Assembly (NCBI RefSeq): GCF_013337765.1
Contig: NZ_VBSB01000035.1
Coordinates: forward strand, 62,001-126,000
Source of the DNA: Mycolicibacterium sphagni
GTDB taxonomy: Bacteria; Actinomycetota; Actinomycetes; Mycobacteriales; Mycobacteriaceae
Direction: 5' to 3'
Length of the DNA stretch: 64,000 bases
A program made the position numbers and the translations under genes. The notes beneath the pieces are model-generated. The model saw nothing but the letters and a program-made list of their open reading frames with translations, was not told where the DNA came from and did no database searches. Positions 49,265-59,184 of this stretch are shown here, piece by piece (position 1 is the first letter of the stretch; the number at the start of each line of letters is the position of its first letter).

Positions 49265-51271
49265 ATGACCGCGCCCACCGACCGCAGCATCGCGGTATGG
49301 CCGGTGCTGTGGATGGTGGCGTTGCTCGCCGGGATCACCGCCGCTGGCCTGGGCGCCCTGTCGCTGGCCGACGCGCTGACCGCAACCGGCCTGCCCGACC
49401 CCGGCCCGGTCACCACGTTGGGCCTGCCGTTCGTGCGGGCGGCCGGTGAGATCGCTGCCGTGCTGGCCGTCGGCTCATTCACGTTCGCGACGTTCTTCGT
49501 GCCACCCCAGGACAGCGGAGTGCTCGACGTCGCCGGGTACCGCGCGCTGAAGATGGGCGTCGCCGCCTCGGGGGCCTGGGCGGTGTGCGCCGTCCTGCTG
49601 ATCCCGCTGACCGTGTCCGACGTGTCCGGTCAACCGCTGGGCGACCACCTCAACCCGGTCCAGCTGTGGTCGGTGGCCAGCCTGGTCGACACCGCCGGAG
49701 CCTGGCGGTGGACGGCGTTTCTGGCGCTGGTGGCGGCGGTCGCCGGCCGTGCGGTGCTGCGCTGGTCGTGGACGCCGTTTCTGCTGGCCGGCTCGCTGAT
49801 CACGCTCATCCCGCTGGGCCTGACGGGGCACTCGTCGGCGGGCGGCGCGCACGACATCGCCACCAACAGCCTGTTGATCCACCTGCTGGCCGGCGCGCTG
49901 TGGGCGGGCGGGCTGCTGGCCCTGCTGGCCCATGCCCTCCGCGGCGGCGAGCATGCCGGCCTGGCCGCGCGGCGCTTCTCGGCCGTCGCGTTCTGGTGCT
50001 TCATCGCGATGGCGCTCTCCGGCGTCATCAACGCCTTTGTCCGGATGCGGATCTCGGACCTGTTCGCCAGCGAGTACGGCTGGCTGGTGGTGGCCAAGAT
50101 CGTCGCGCTGTGTTCGCTGGGCGTCATCGGGTGGCGGCAACGTCGTGGGCCGGTGGCCGCGCTGCAGGCCGACCCGCAGGCGCGCGGCGTGCTAATCCGG
50201 CTGGCGTTCGTCGAGGCGCTGGTGTTCGGCCTGACGTTCGGCATCGCCGTCGGCTTGGGCCGCACCCCGCCGCCCGCGCCGCTGAACGCCAACCCGTCGC
50301 CCGCCGAAGTGGCGATCGGCTACGACTTCGCCGGCCCGCCGACCGTCGCGCGGATCCTGCTGGACTGGCGCTTCGACCTGGCGTTCGGCACTGCGGCCAT
50401 CGTGTTCGCCGCGGTTTATCTGGCCGGGGTGATCCGGTTGCGTCGCCGCGGCGACGCCTGGCCGGTAGGCCGGACCGTCGCCTGGGTGCTGGGCTGCGTG
50501 GTGCTGCTGTTCACCACGTCGTCGGGTCTGGGCCGCTACATGCCGGCGATGTTCAGCATGCACATGGCCGCGCACATGCTGCTGTCGATGCTGGTGCCGG
50601 TTCTGCTGGTGCTGGGTGCGCCGGTCACCCTGGCGCTGCGGGCGCTGCCGACGGCGGGCAAGGGCAATCCGCCCGGGCCGCGGGAGTGGCTGCTGGACGC
50701 TCTGCACAGCATGTGGTCGCGGTTCTTCACCCATCCGGTCGTGGCGACCATCGTGTTCGTCGCCGGGTTCTACGGTCTGTACTTCGGCGGCATCTTCGAC
50801 GCCGCGGTGAGCAATCACGGCGCGCACGTGCTGATGAACCTGCACTTCCTGATGAGCGGCTACCTGTTCTACTGGGTCGTCATCGGAGTCGACCCAACGC
50901 CGCGGCCGTTGCCGCCGGTGGCCAAGATCGGCATGGTGTTCGCCTCGCTGCCGCTGCACGCGTTCTTCGGTGTGGTGATGATGGGCCAGCAGCGGGTGCT
51001 GGGGGAGAGCTTCTACCGGTCGCTACAGCTGAGCTGGCATACCGACCTGCTCGATGATCAGCATCTCGGTGGTGGAATCGCCTGGGCGGCAGGCGAAATC
51101 CCGCTCGTGCTGGTGATGATCGCGCTGCTGGTCCAGTGGAGCCGCAGCGATCGGCGCACGGCCAAGCGCCTCGATCGCGCCGCCGACCGCGACGACGACG
51201 CCGACCTGGCCGCCTACAACGCGATGCTGGCCGAGATGGCCCGGCGTGATGCCAGCGGCAATAGCCGCTGA
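49265..51271 (+). CDS. CopD-CtaG fusion membrane protein
   Basis: A 668-residue polytopic protein. Residues 10-315 form a CopD-like copper-resistance/transport half with His-containing helices (VGLTGHSSAGGAHDIATN). The C-terminal 300 residues are a CtaG (caa3 assembly) half: MPAMFSMHMAAHMLLSMLVP and HVLMNLHFLMSGYLFYW. Several His/Met motifs are copper ligands in such proteins. The closest familiar relative is Rv0102 of M. tuberculosis. Likely job: copper handling for cytochrome oxidase assembly. It follows plsB2 by 15 bases, so it may be read through from the lipid operon. Confidence 0.88.
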   Translation: MTAPTDRSIAVWPVLWMVALLAGITAAGLGALSLADALTATGLPDPGPVTTLGLPFVRAAGEIAAVLAVGSFTFATFFVPPQDSGVLDVAGYRALKMGVAASGAWAVCAVLLIPLTVSDVSGQPLGDHLNPVQLWSVASLVDTAGAWRWTAFLALVAAVAGRAVLRWSWTPFLLAGSLITLIPLGLTGHSSAGGAHDIATNSLLIHLLAGALWAGGLLALLAHALRGGEHAGLAARRFSAVAFWCFIAMALSGVINAFVRMRISDLFASEYGWLVVAKIVALCSLGVIGWRQRRGPVAALQADPQARGVLIRLAFVEALVFGLTFGIAVGLGRTPPPAPLNANPSPAEVAIGYDFAGPPTVARILLDWRFDLAFGTAAIVFAAVYLAGVIRLRRRGDAWPVGRTVAWVLGCVVLLFTTSSGLGRYMPAMFSMHMAAHMLLSMLVPVLLVLGAPVTLALRALPTAGKGNPPGPREWLLDALHSMWSRFFTHPVVATIVFVAGFYGLYFGGIFDAAVSNHGAHVLMNLHFLMSGYLFYWVVIGVDPTPRPLPPVAKIGMVFASLPLHAFFGVVMMGQQRVLGESFYRSLQLSWHTDLLDDQHLGGGIAWAAGEIPLVLVMIALLVQWSRSDRRTAKRLDRAADRDDDADLAAYNAMLAEMARRDASGNSR

Positions 51272-51294
51272 GGCCGTCGGCCGACTTTCGTCGA

Positions 51295-51310
51295 TTGATC
51301 ATTCGATCAA
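51295..51310. promoter_or_regulatory. Palindrome TTGATC-ATTC-GATCAA, probable TetR operator
   Basis: A perfect inverted repeat 17 bases before the TetR start. The same TTGATC-N4-GATCAA occurs at 52305-52320 upstream of the next gene, so both are probably sites for this regulator. Confidence 0.65.
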
Positions 51311-51326
51311 GATGCTAGTGTGCGCT

Positions 51327-51950
51327 ATGCCTACCAAGGCGCGAAAGCTGCGGCCAGGCGGCGAAACTCCTCGCCGCACGACCGTCCACGGCAAACTCGA
51401 TGACGGTGGAACCCGCCAACGCCTTGTCGACGCCACGGCGCAGATCATGCATGACGAAGGATATGCCGCGGCAACATCGCGACGAGTCGCGGCGAAGGCT
51501 GGCGTGAAGCAGGCGCTGGTCTATTACTACTTCCCGACCATGGACGATCTCTTCCTTGCGGTGTTGCGTTCCGGTGCGGAGACCGCGCTGGAACAACTAC
51601 GCAAGGCGCTGACCGAGGACGATCCCTTGCGTGCGCTGTGGCGACTCAACTGTGATCCCCGGCAGACAGTCATGAGCACTGAGCTCATGGCACTCGCGAA
51701 CCACCGCAAAGCAATTGGCGCTGAGCTGCGAAACTTTGCGGAGCGGGTACGGGACATTGAGACCGCGGCGGTGACTATGTCGTTGCGATCGTATGGGGTT
51801 GATCTCGAAGCCTATCCGCCGGTCGTGATTGCGATGCTGGTAGCGCAACTCGCCCGGAGTGTCAGCAACGAGAGTGCTGTTGGCCTGACCCGTGGGCACG
51901 AAGAGCTGCGACAGTTTGTCGAGGCTCAGTTCGCGATGCTGTCCCGATAG
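51327..51950 (+). CDS. TetR-family regulator
   Basis: 207 residues from ATG 51327; an open frame to 51246 overlaps the CopD-CtaG gene and lacks a better start. After a basic N-terminal tail (PTKARKLRPGGETPRR), the HTH lies at about residues 30-75 (TSRRVAAKAGVKQALVYYYFPTMDDLF). The C-terminal domain is TetR-like. The gene ends in a GTCCCG hairpin whose loop contains the stop. It probably controls itself and the secreted protein gene 396 bases downstream through matching palindromes. Confidence 0.85.
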   Translation: MPTKARKLRPGGETPRRTTVHGKLDDGGTRQRLVDATAQIMHDEGYAAATSRRVAAKAGVKQALVYYYFPTMDDLFLAVLRSGAETALEQLRKALTEDDPLRALWRLNCDPRQTVMSTELMALANHRKAIGAELRNFAERVRDIETAAVTMSLRSYGVDLEAYPPVVIAMLVAQLARSVSNESAVGLTRGHEELRQFVEAQFAMLSR

Positions 51951-51956
51951 CGGGAC
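51941..51956 (+). terminator. Hairpin GTCCCG-ATAG-CGGGAC at the TetR stop
   Basis: 6-bp stem, 4-base loop containing the TAG stop. No T-run; likely a weak intrinsic terminator or 3' end stabiliser. Confidence 0.4.
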
Positions 51957-52345
51957 GGGCTCGCATCGGCGTTGAAGACCGATTTGATCGGTTGACTGGT
52001 GTCCCTTCGCCGCCGGTTCGTGGTTGAGAACCGTGCTGCATCGTTGGAACGGGCCTGCGACGGCCCTCGTTCGCACGTGCTGTCAGTTGGTTTGGCCTGC
52101 GGATCACCGTATGGGCGCGTCGTGTTTGGCCGGTGGATAGTTCACCTAATCTGTTCTGCCACAACAATTAGTCCGGATCCGAGCTGTGAAGTGACTGTGG
52201 GTCGACAGGCGTTCTGACCCCCTCCTGGCATCTCGTCGGGGATTCCTAGCGATTCTCTTGACAGGTCTCGACCCGTCCTGTTATGAAGTTCATCACATTC
52301 CAGTTTGATCGATCGATCAACAGATTTTCGTCTCGGAGGCACACC
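51957..52345. other. Long non-coding interval with promoter and operator of the secreted protein gene
   Basis: 389 bases without a convincing gene. A good promoter ends it: TTGACA (52258-52263), then TTATGA 17 bases later (52281-52286). The transcription start is expected near 52293, with the TTGATC palindrome downstream in the leader. The first 250 bases contain TTGATCGG (51976) but no other structure I can name. Confidence 0.55.
52305..52320. promoter_or_regulatory. Palindrome TTGATC-GATC-GATCAA, probable TetR operator
   Basis: The same 16-bp architecture as at 51295-51310, here between the predicted start of transcription and the ATG at 52346. A bound repressor would act as a block to elongation or initiation. 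Confidence 0.65.
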
Positions 52346-54817
52346 ATGTCGGACGCAGGTCAACCCGTCAACCCGCTGTTCGTCCCGGCCGCGCCGAGCC
52401 CCTCGCGCGCGCCGACTCGCTCCCGGGAGAGCGCGCGAACGGCCGTGAAGTTCGGTGGGTACGGGGGCATGGCGCTCGCGATTTGGCTGTTCAGCGCCCT
52501 GGCTGCGGGGCATGGAGTCGCGTCCGCCGACACCGGGCACGCATCGTCCGGCGCGGGTTCCTCATCCGCGTCGTCGGACGATGCGGGCTCCGGCACCGAG
52601 TCGGCATCGGCGCACACCGGACGACGGTCTGCCGGTTTGGCCAGGCCTCGTACGCCAGGCGCTGTGACGACCTCACGTGCGGCGTCGTCTTCCGGCCAGG
52701 TCACGAGTAGTGGCGGATCGAAATCCACGGCCACGGCCACGGCCGCGGCCACATCGACCGCAACGGGCACCACGGTGAATCAGGCCGCCGTCTCGCCGAC
52801 AGTCGCGGGTAAGGCGCACTCCGCGTTGGTCAGCCAGCCAAGCGCGGCAGCGGCCTCAGCGGTGACGACACCAGCCGAAGCACCGGCATCAGACCCGATC
52901 GGGTTCCTCAACCACGTCGTCACCACTCTGCTCAACCCGTTCCTCAACCCCCCGCCAAACACCCCCGGACCCGTCGTTCCGATGGTGTGGAGTCTGCTGG
53001 GCTGGGTGCGGCGCGACGTGTTCAATCAAGCGCCGACGATCGGTGACCCCACCACCACGGTGCAGACCGGACAGACCGTCACCGGCAACATCGGCGCCAC
53101 CGATATCGAAGGCGATGCCCTGAAATACACCGTCGCCCAGGGGCCCAAATACGGCACTCTGACGATCGACCAGGCGACCGGGAACTACACCTACACGCCG
53201 AACGACATCGATTACGATGCCGCCCAGACCGATTCGTTCACCGTCTCGGTATCCGACGGCAAGTTCAATCTGCTGACACCGTTGAGCACGCACAGCGCTC
53301 AAGCCACCGAGGGGTTGACGGTGCTCAATCCCACTGTGCAGCGGGCGATCTTGAATATGCCCGCTGGCGTCACGAAGCCGGTCAATCCGCGCTACTCCGA
53401 AGACGGTCAGTCGATCTACTTCGCGGCCATCCCAGCCGCCGGCGGTCGTCAGGAGATCTATCAGATCGGCATCGACGGTACGAACGCCAAATGTCTGACC
53501 TGCGGCCTCGCCCCGAGTGTGACCGCAAATCTGGGCAAGCCGGTTCCCTTCACCGACGGCACCGGGCGCGTGATCGTGCTTGTCGACAGCGGTGCGCAAT
53601 CGGGGCCGACGTATTCCGTTCTGCAACAGGATGTCAACGGAACGCGGTTGATCCCCATCGTCACACCGCCGGGTGCTCCCGGCGTCATCTCGATCAATGC
53701 GCAACGTGAGTTGAGGATCTCGCCGGACGGGCAACACGTGTTGTTCAGCCGCGTCATGCTTAACGGTGCCACCGGGGTGCTCCAGATCGCTCCGGTAGTG
53801 GGCGACCTGACCTACAACGCCACCACCAACGAGTACGACGTCACCAATGCGCGGGTGGTGTTCGCCACCGGCGAGGGCAAGCAGTGGACACCCGACGGCA
53901 AGGGTGTGGTCATCCTCGGTGGCTCCTACGAACAGGGCAACGCCGACGACATCGAAATCGATTTGGCCACCGGCAATGTCACCCGGGTGACTGCCAGCCT
54001 CGACTACGACGAAGACATGGACTACTCGCCCAACGAACAGTGGATCGCGATCGGCAGCACGCGCGGGCTCGACGCTCTGACGCCGATGACGAGGATCGTG
54101 CGGCAGAGCCTGCTGCCGGTCTACGTGGCGGCACCGGTATACGGCTACTACGCGTCACCGGTCAATGTGTCGAACCAGGAGTGGGCGGTCGCCGTCGGCG
54201 ACGAACTCAACCGCGAGAACGGTATGCCGCTATTCGACACCGGCGATGGCTGGGCGGCCCGAAGCATGCCGAGCTGGAACCCCAACGGCGACGCGGTCAC
54301 TTTCTGGGAGTCCAGCGTCTCCGACCCGACGCAGTCCCGGCTCGTCATCGCAAACCTGAAGTACACCACCAGCGTTGGCCCGGTGGCAGCAGACCGGACC
54401 ACCCCCGACCCGTCGTCGTGGGCACCGGATCTGACCACCTACCATCCGACCACGACCCCGCTGGATCCGGTCGGAACGTACAACGGCGTCGGCGGCGGCA
54501 CCGCGGCGGTCACCGAAGCTCCCGACCCGATCAACGCCGGCCGGACGATCCGCACCGTCACCTACACCAATTACGTCAACGAGGACGGGATGATCCTGAA
54601 CGGCACCGAGTCGGCCGACTATCTGCCGAACCAGTCGAGCGTTCACTACCTGGCGGACGTCACGGTGACGGGCACCCACACCGGCTACCTGAAGGCCGAT
54701 GCCACGATCAACGCCTTCCAGCAGACGCTGACCGGTTTCATCACCTCCGACGTCGATGGCGACGTCCAAAGCCTGCCGGATCAGGCCAAGGCGACCGACG
54801 CGCAGCAGAACGCGTAG
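52346..54817 (+). CDS. Secreted protein: Ig-like domain plus TolB-type beta-propeller
   Basis: 823 residues from ATG 52346 (CGGAGG upstream). A hydrophobic signal (GMALAIWLFSALAAGHGVASA) is followed by a long Ser/Ala/Thr-rich segment (60-190). Then come a VCBS-like domain (about 245-330; TGNYTYTPNDIDYDAAQTDSFTVSVSD), and WD40-like/TolB propeller repeats (YSEDGQSIYFAAIP, ISPDGQHVLFSRV, WTPDGKGVVILGG, YSPNEQWIAIGS). No protease triad is visible. It is probably a cell-envelope or extracellular binding protein. The gene is likely controlled by the adjacent TetR repressor. A strong hairpin at 54832-54863 follows the stop. Confidence 0.8.
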   Translation: MSDAGQPVNPLFVPAAPSPSRAPTRSRESARTAVKFGGYGGMALAIWLFSALAAGHGVASADTGHASSGAGSSSASSDDAGSGTESASAHTGRRSAGLARPRTPGAVTTSRAASSSGQVTSSGGSKSTATATAAATSTATGTTVNQAAVSPTVAGKAHSALVSQPSAAAASAVTTPAEAPASDPIGFLNHVVTTLLNPFLNPPPNTPGPVVPMVWSLLGWVRRDVFNQAPTIGDPTTTVQTGQTVTGNIGATDIEGDALKYTVAQGPKYGTLTIDQATGNYTYTPNDIDYDAAQTDSFTVSVSDGKFNLLTPLSTHSAQATEGLTVLNPTVQRAILNMPAGVTKPVNPRYSEDGQSIYFAAIPAAGGRQEIYQIGIDGTNAKCLTCGLAPSVTANLGKPVPFTDGTGRVIVLVDSGAQSGPTYSVLQQDVNGTRLIPIVTPPGAPGVISINAQRELRISPDGQHVLFSRVMLNGATGVLQIAPVVGDLTYNATTNEYDVTNARVVFATGEGKQWTPDGKGVVILGGSYEQGNADDIEIDLATGNVTRVTASLDYDEDMDYSPNEQWIAIGSTRGLDALTPMTRIVRQSLLPVYVAAPVYGYYASPVNVSNQEWAVAVGDELNRENGMPLFDTGDGWAARSMPSWNPNGDAVTFWESSVSDPTQSRLVIANLKYTTSVGPVAADRTTPDPSSWAPDLTTYHPTTTPLDPVGTYNGVGGGTAAVTEAPDPINAGRTIRTVTYTNYVNEDGMILNGTESADYLPNQSSVHYLADVTVTGTHTGYLKADATINAFQQTLTGFITSDVDGDVQSLPDQAKATDAQQNA

Positions 54818-54831
54818 CGAAACTGCCCGCG

Positions 54832-54863
54832 TGTGCGGGGCGCGCCGAGGCGTGCCCCGCACA
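54832..54863 (+). terminator. Strong hairpin, TGTGCGGGGC / GCCCCGCACA
   Basis: A perfect 10-bp GC-rich stem with a 12-base loop, 15 bases after the stop of the secreted protein gene. There is no T-run, as is common in mycobacteria. It can serve both this gene and the convergent ESX-cassette gene. Confidence 0.6.
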
Positions 54864-54879
54864 TACGCGCGAGGGCATC

Positions 54880-55389
54880 TCAGATCGGATTTCCATACCG
54901 GCGGGGTTCCGTTGTCGGCGAAGGCTCTGATGCCGCCGCTACGGTCGGCACCGCGGGGGGTGCCTGTCGGTACGACTCCGGAAGATCGCCAACGCGTTCA
55001 ATGAGGTCTTCGTGAGGCCACCCCGACCACCGGATGACCTCGGGATCGTCGCCGGGCTGGAGCGATGAGTTGCCTGGCCAGCCTTCCTCAAGATCGAGCA
55101 AGTAGTAGTACAGGGCGGGATCGTCGGTGTCGTTCCACGGGCCTGGGTCGATGAGCGATCTTGTCGTGTCGCGGACCAAACCCCATGTGATGTCTGACGG
55201 CGGAGTTCTGTAGACCAGGTACATCATGGGCCCCGCAGTCCACGCGTGCGAGACCTCGAAAAGATAGTGACCGGGACGAACCTGACCGGTGTTCTTCGAA
55301 TTCTGAATTGCGATGTGCTGCAGCAGATCGCGTAGCACATTTGCGGCGAAAGAGCCCTCGCCGGCATTGGGGTCAGTTGATGGGCACAT
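54880..55389 (-). CDS. Unknown protein at the end of an ESX-substrate cassette (possible immunity or chaperone)
   Basis: 169 residues, acidic and aromatic (WNDTDDPALYYYLLDLEEGWPG), ending in a Pro/Ser-rich tail. It has no signal peptide or membrane helix. It overlaps the larger gene upstream by 17 bases, so the two are translated together. Its position, last in a small-WXG-large-WXG cassette, is where immunity proteins of type VII toxins usually lie, but there is no family match I can name. The ATG at 55389 is inside the upstream coding region. Confidence 0.6.
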   Translation of the reverse strand: MCPSTDPNAGEGSFAANVLRDLLQHIAIQNSKNTGQVRPGHYLFEVSHAWTAGPMMYLVYRTPPSDITWGLVRDTTRSLIDPGPWNDTDDPALYYYLLDLEEGWPGNSSLQPGDDPEVIRWSGWPHEDLIERVGDLPESYRQAPPAVPTVAAASEPSPTTEPRRYGNPI

Positions 55390-56410
55390 TGTTATTCACC
55401 CACGGCGGTGTCCAGGTCCAGTTCGGTCCGAGTTCCACTACGCCACTTCCTCCTGCAAGGGGATACATGGTGATCAAACCCTTCTGCCCGCCTCCGGGTA
55501 CAGTCGGGCTCCCGTTGATGTTGGCGACGATCCTCATCGTCAGGCTTTCGCCAGTGTCGATGCAACTGGGTATTCCGAGGGGGCCCGATGTGCAGTGCAC
55601 CCGATTGATTGGGACCTCGTAGACGAGTGTTCCGTTTGTGTTGCTGATTGGCCGACTGTGAGAGATGAGATCTTTGAACACATTCGGGTTGATGACGCCG
55701 TGTCGCCAGTAGGCCTTGTCAAAGCCGAAACCTTGTTGGGTTTGTGCGTCGTAGTAGCCGCGACGCATGACTACGTGATTGCGATCGAGGTCGGTTGCCT
55801 CGGCGACCACGTCGTTGATCGGATACGGAGAGGATGGCGGCGGGGCTTCATTGAAGTCGACCGCCTGAACGCCGCCGTTCTCAAGAGGCTCGATAAATCG
55901 GTGATTGGACAATTCCGCAGTGGTCGCGGTGATCCTGGAAGCAAGCTCGTTGTCCGCAGTGCTCAGAGCGATTGCGCGAGCGGCGATGACTGCGGCGTGC
56001 GAGCGGGCTGCCGCAATGCGCCCGCCCCGACTGGAGTCTGTTACCGAAAGACCCTCGCTCACACTGAATCCCGCTTCACGCGCTTGATTGATGGCGTTGA
56101 TGGCGTCGCGTTTGAGGTAATCGAGTTGATCGGCACCGCGACGGGCGATCTCGGAGGCTTCGTGCAGGGTGTCGGCGAGTCCACCGACCTGTACGAGATC
56201 CGCCATGGCCCGTTGCTGGGCAGCTTCGGCCGCTTGACCCTCCCACGGGGTGCCACCGGGCGAAAGCGTGTCGCGATGCGCGCTGGTGAACGACTGCTCC
56301 CAATGCTCGGCGGTGTTCACCCAGTCGGTCGCCGCCTGATGCAGGTGCGCGGTGTCCCACCCGAGAATCTGCGACAAACTCGGCGCGCCGACTGGACCAG
56401 CGGGGGACAT
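55373..56410 (-). CDS. WXG-motif type VII secretion substrate with unknown C-terminal domain
   Basis: 345 residues. The N-terminal 180 residues are helical with WEG (PWEGQAAEAAQQ), the WxG turn of ESX substrates, followed by a second long helix. A Pro-rich hinge (EAPPPSSPYPIND) leads to a C-terminal domain of about 145 residues with CTSGPLGIPSC and aromatics (WTWTPPW). It lacks the known nuclease or NADase motifs I can recall. ATG 56410 immediately follows the stop of the EspC-like gene. The layout (long WXG helix pair plus variable C-terminus) is that of polymorphic ESX effectors. Confidence 0.7.
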   Translation of the reverse strand: MSPAGPVGAPSLSQILGWDTAHLHQAATDWVNTAEHWEQSFTSAHRDTLSPGGTPWEGQAAEAAQQRAMADLVQVGGLADTLHEASEIARRGADQLDYLKRDAINAINQAREAGFSVSEGLSVTDSSRGGRIAAARSHAAVIAARAIALSTADNELASRITATTAELSNHRFIEPLENGGVQAVDFNEAPPPSSPYPINDVVAEATDLDRNHVVMRRGYYDAQTQQGFGFDKAYWRHGVINPNVFKDLISHSRPISNTNGTLVYEVPINRVHCTSGPLGIPSCIDTGESLTMRIVANINGSPTVPGGGQKGLITMYPLAGGSGVVELGPNWTWTPPWVNNNVPIN

Positions 56411-56728
56411 TTACACCGGGACCGATCTATCCAGCGCAGCCAGTCGATGGGCCGAACCCGCCTCGGTCGTCTGATACCCGATCGCCGACGTGGCGATCTT
56501 GCTACCGGTTGCCTGTACTCGACCCGCCAATACAGCTGCCGTTGATTGCAAGACGGCGTAAGCAGCGCTTACTGCGTCCGAAGTCGCCTGCTTTGGCGGT
56601 CCCGCGACTGCGGTCGGGACCTCGTTGGCTAACCGCGCTGATGTGGCCGCATGCTGCCCAGCCAGGGTCTTCAAGGCGTCGTCGCAAACCTCAAGCGTTC
56701 CCATTCGGCCAAGCCTAGAATCGGCCAT
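56411..56728 (-). CDS. Small EspC-like ESX secretion partner (WXG/DUF2580 type)
   Basis: 105 residues, almost wholly helical (CDDALKTLAGQHAATSARLANEVPTA and AVSAAYAVLQSTAAVLAGRVQATGSKIATSA), like the EspC/DUF2580 family of secreted partners. It probably forms a heterodimer with the larger WXG protein that follows without a gap. There is no signal peptide, as expected for ESX substrates. The C-terminal tail is short and carries no clear YxxxD signal. Confidence 0.7.
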   Translation of the reverse strand: MADSRLGRMGTLEVCDDALKTLAGQHAATSARLANEVPTAVAGPPKQATSDAVSAAYAVLQSTAAVLAGRVQATGSKIATSAIGYQTTEAGSAHRLAALDRSVPV

Positions 56729-56882
56729 CTGAGGTGACCAGTCACCCGCTCGGGTGCCTGGCTATCCCCAGTCCGCGCTTCATGCACAACCTCCAATCAA
56801 CGGAGCGGCCCCGTCACAGGGCTGTCGGTGAGCTGCGGCCCACTCAGTGGGCAAGACATCACTCACCGAAAGGACCCCAGCC

Positions 56883-57347
56883 ATGTTCGAGACCCATCTG
56901 ACAGTCATCGGCCGCGTCGTGACCGACCTTCGCCGCCGTGTGGTCGGCGACCAGGAGTTGATCAGCTTCCGGGTGGCCAGCAATTCCCGTCGTCGCACCG
57001 GTGACGGCACCTGGGAGCCCGGCAACTCGCTGTACATCACCGTGAACTGCTGGGGAAAGCTGGTCACCGGCGTCGGTGCAGGCCTCTACAAGGGCGCCCC
57101 GGTCATCGTCGTCGGCGACGTCTTCACCAGCGAATACGACGACAAAGAGGGCGTGCGGCGTTCGTCGCTGGAGATGCGGGCCACTGCGGTCGGCCCCGAC
57201 CTGTCCCGCGCGATCGTCCGCTTCGAGCAGCCCCAGCCCAGGCCGGCCGAACCCACCGCCGACGAGTCCGAGGCCGCGGATCCCCAGGACGCGGACGCCG
57301 ACACCGACGGCGCCGAGGAGAGCACGGGTCTACCGCTGTCGGCGTGA
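56883..57347 (+). CDS. ssbB: Single-stranded DNA-binding protein paralogue (SsbB-like)
   Basis: 154 residues from ATG 56883 (MFETHLTVIGRVVTDLRRR). The OB-fold occupies the first 110 residues (ISFRVASNSRRRTGDG, YITVNCWGKLV, GAPVIVVGDVF). The C-terminus is acidic and ends GLPLSA, without the DDDIPF-type tip of canonical SSB, so partner recruitment differs. In mycobacteria such a second SSB is encoded next to ettA (Rv2478c/SsbB), as here. A frame extending to 56847 adds residues not expected for the family. Confidence 0.85.
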   Translation: MFETHLTVIGRVVTDLRRRVVGDQELISFRVASNSRRRTGDGTWEPGNSLYITVNCWGKLVTGVGAGLYKGAPVIVVGDVFTSEYDDKEGVRRSSLEMRATAVGPDLSRAIVRFEQPQPRPAEPTADESEAADPQDADADTDGAEESTGLPLSA

Positions 57348-57459
57348 GGAGCCGCCGTGGCCGCGCTGGCCTGGCCAGCGCGGCCACAAGGCGCTCGGCG
57401 CGCGCGCCTAGGATGGTCGACGAGCAATTCACGACCAGACGGAAGGCAACACCGCGGCA

Positions 57460-59133
<1,674 letters not shown>

Positions 59134-59141
59134 TGTGGCGC

Positions 59142-59163
59142 TGCGGACCAGCGCCGGTCCGCA
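59142..59163 (+). terminator. Hairpin TGCGGACC-N6-GGTCCGCA between ettA and gdh
   Basis: A perfect 8-bp stem with a 6-base loop, 9 bases after the ettA stop and 21 bases before the gdh ATG. It may terminate ettA transcripts or modulate gdh expression. Confidence 0.5.
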
Positions 59164-59184
59164 TGCTGATCAGGAGCGGCAGGT

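Noticed and set aside
55313..56545. A 410-codon plus-strand frame across the ESX cassette
   Set aside because: It is antisense to three coupled minus-strand genes with clear helical ESX features and has no recognisable domain.
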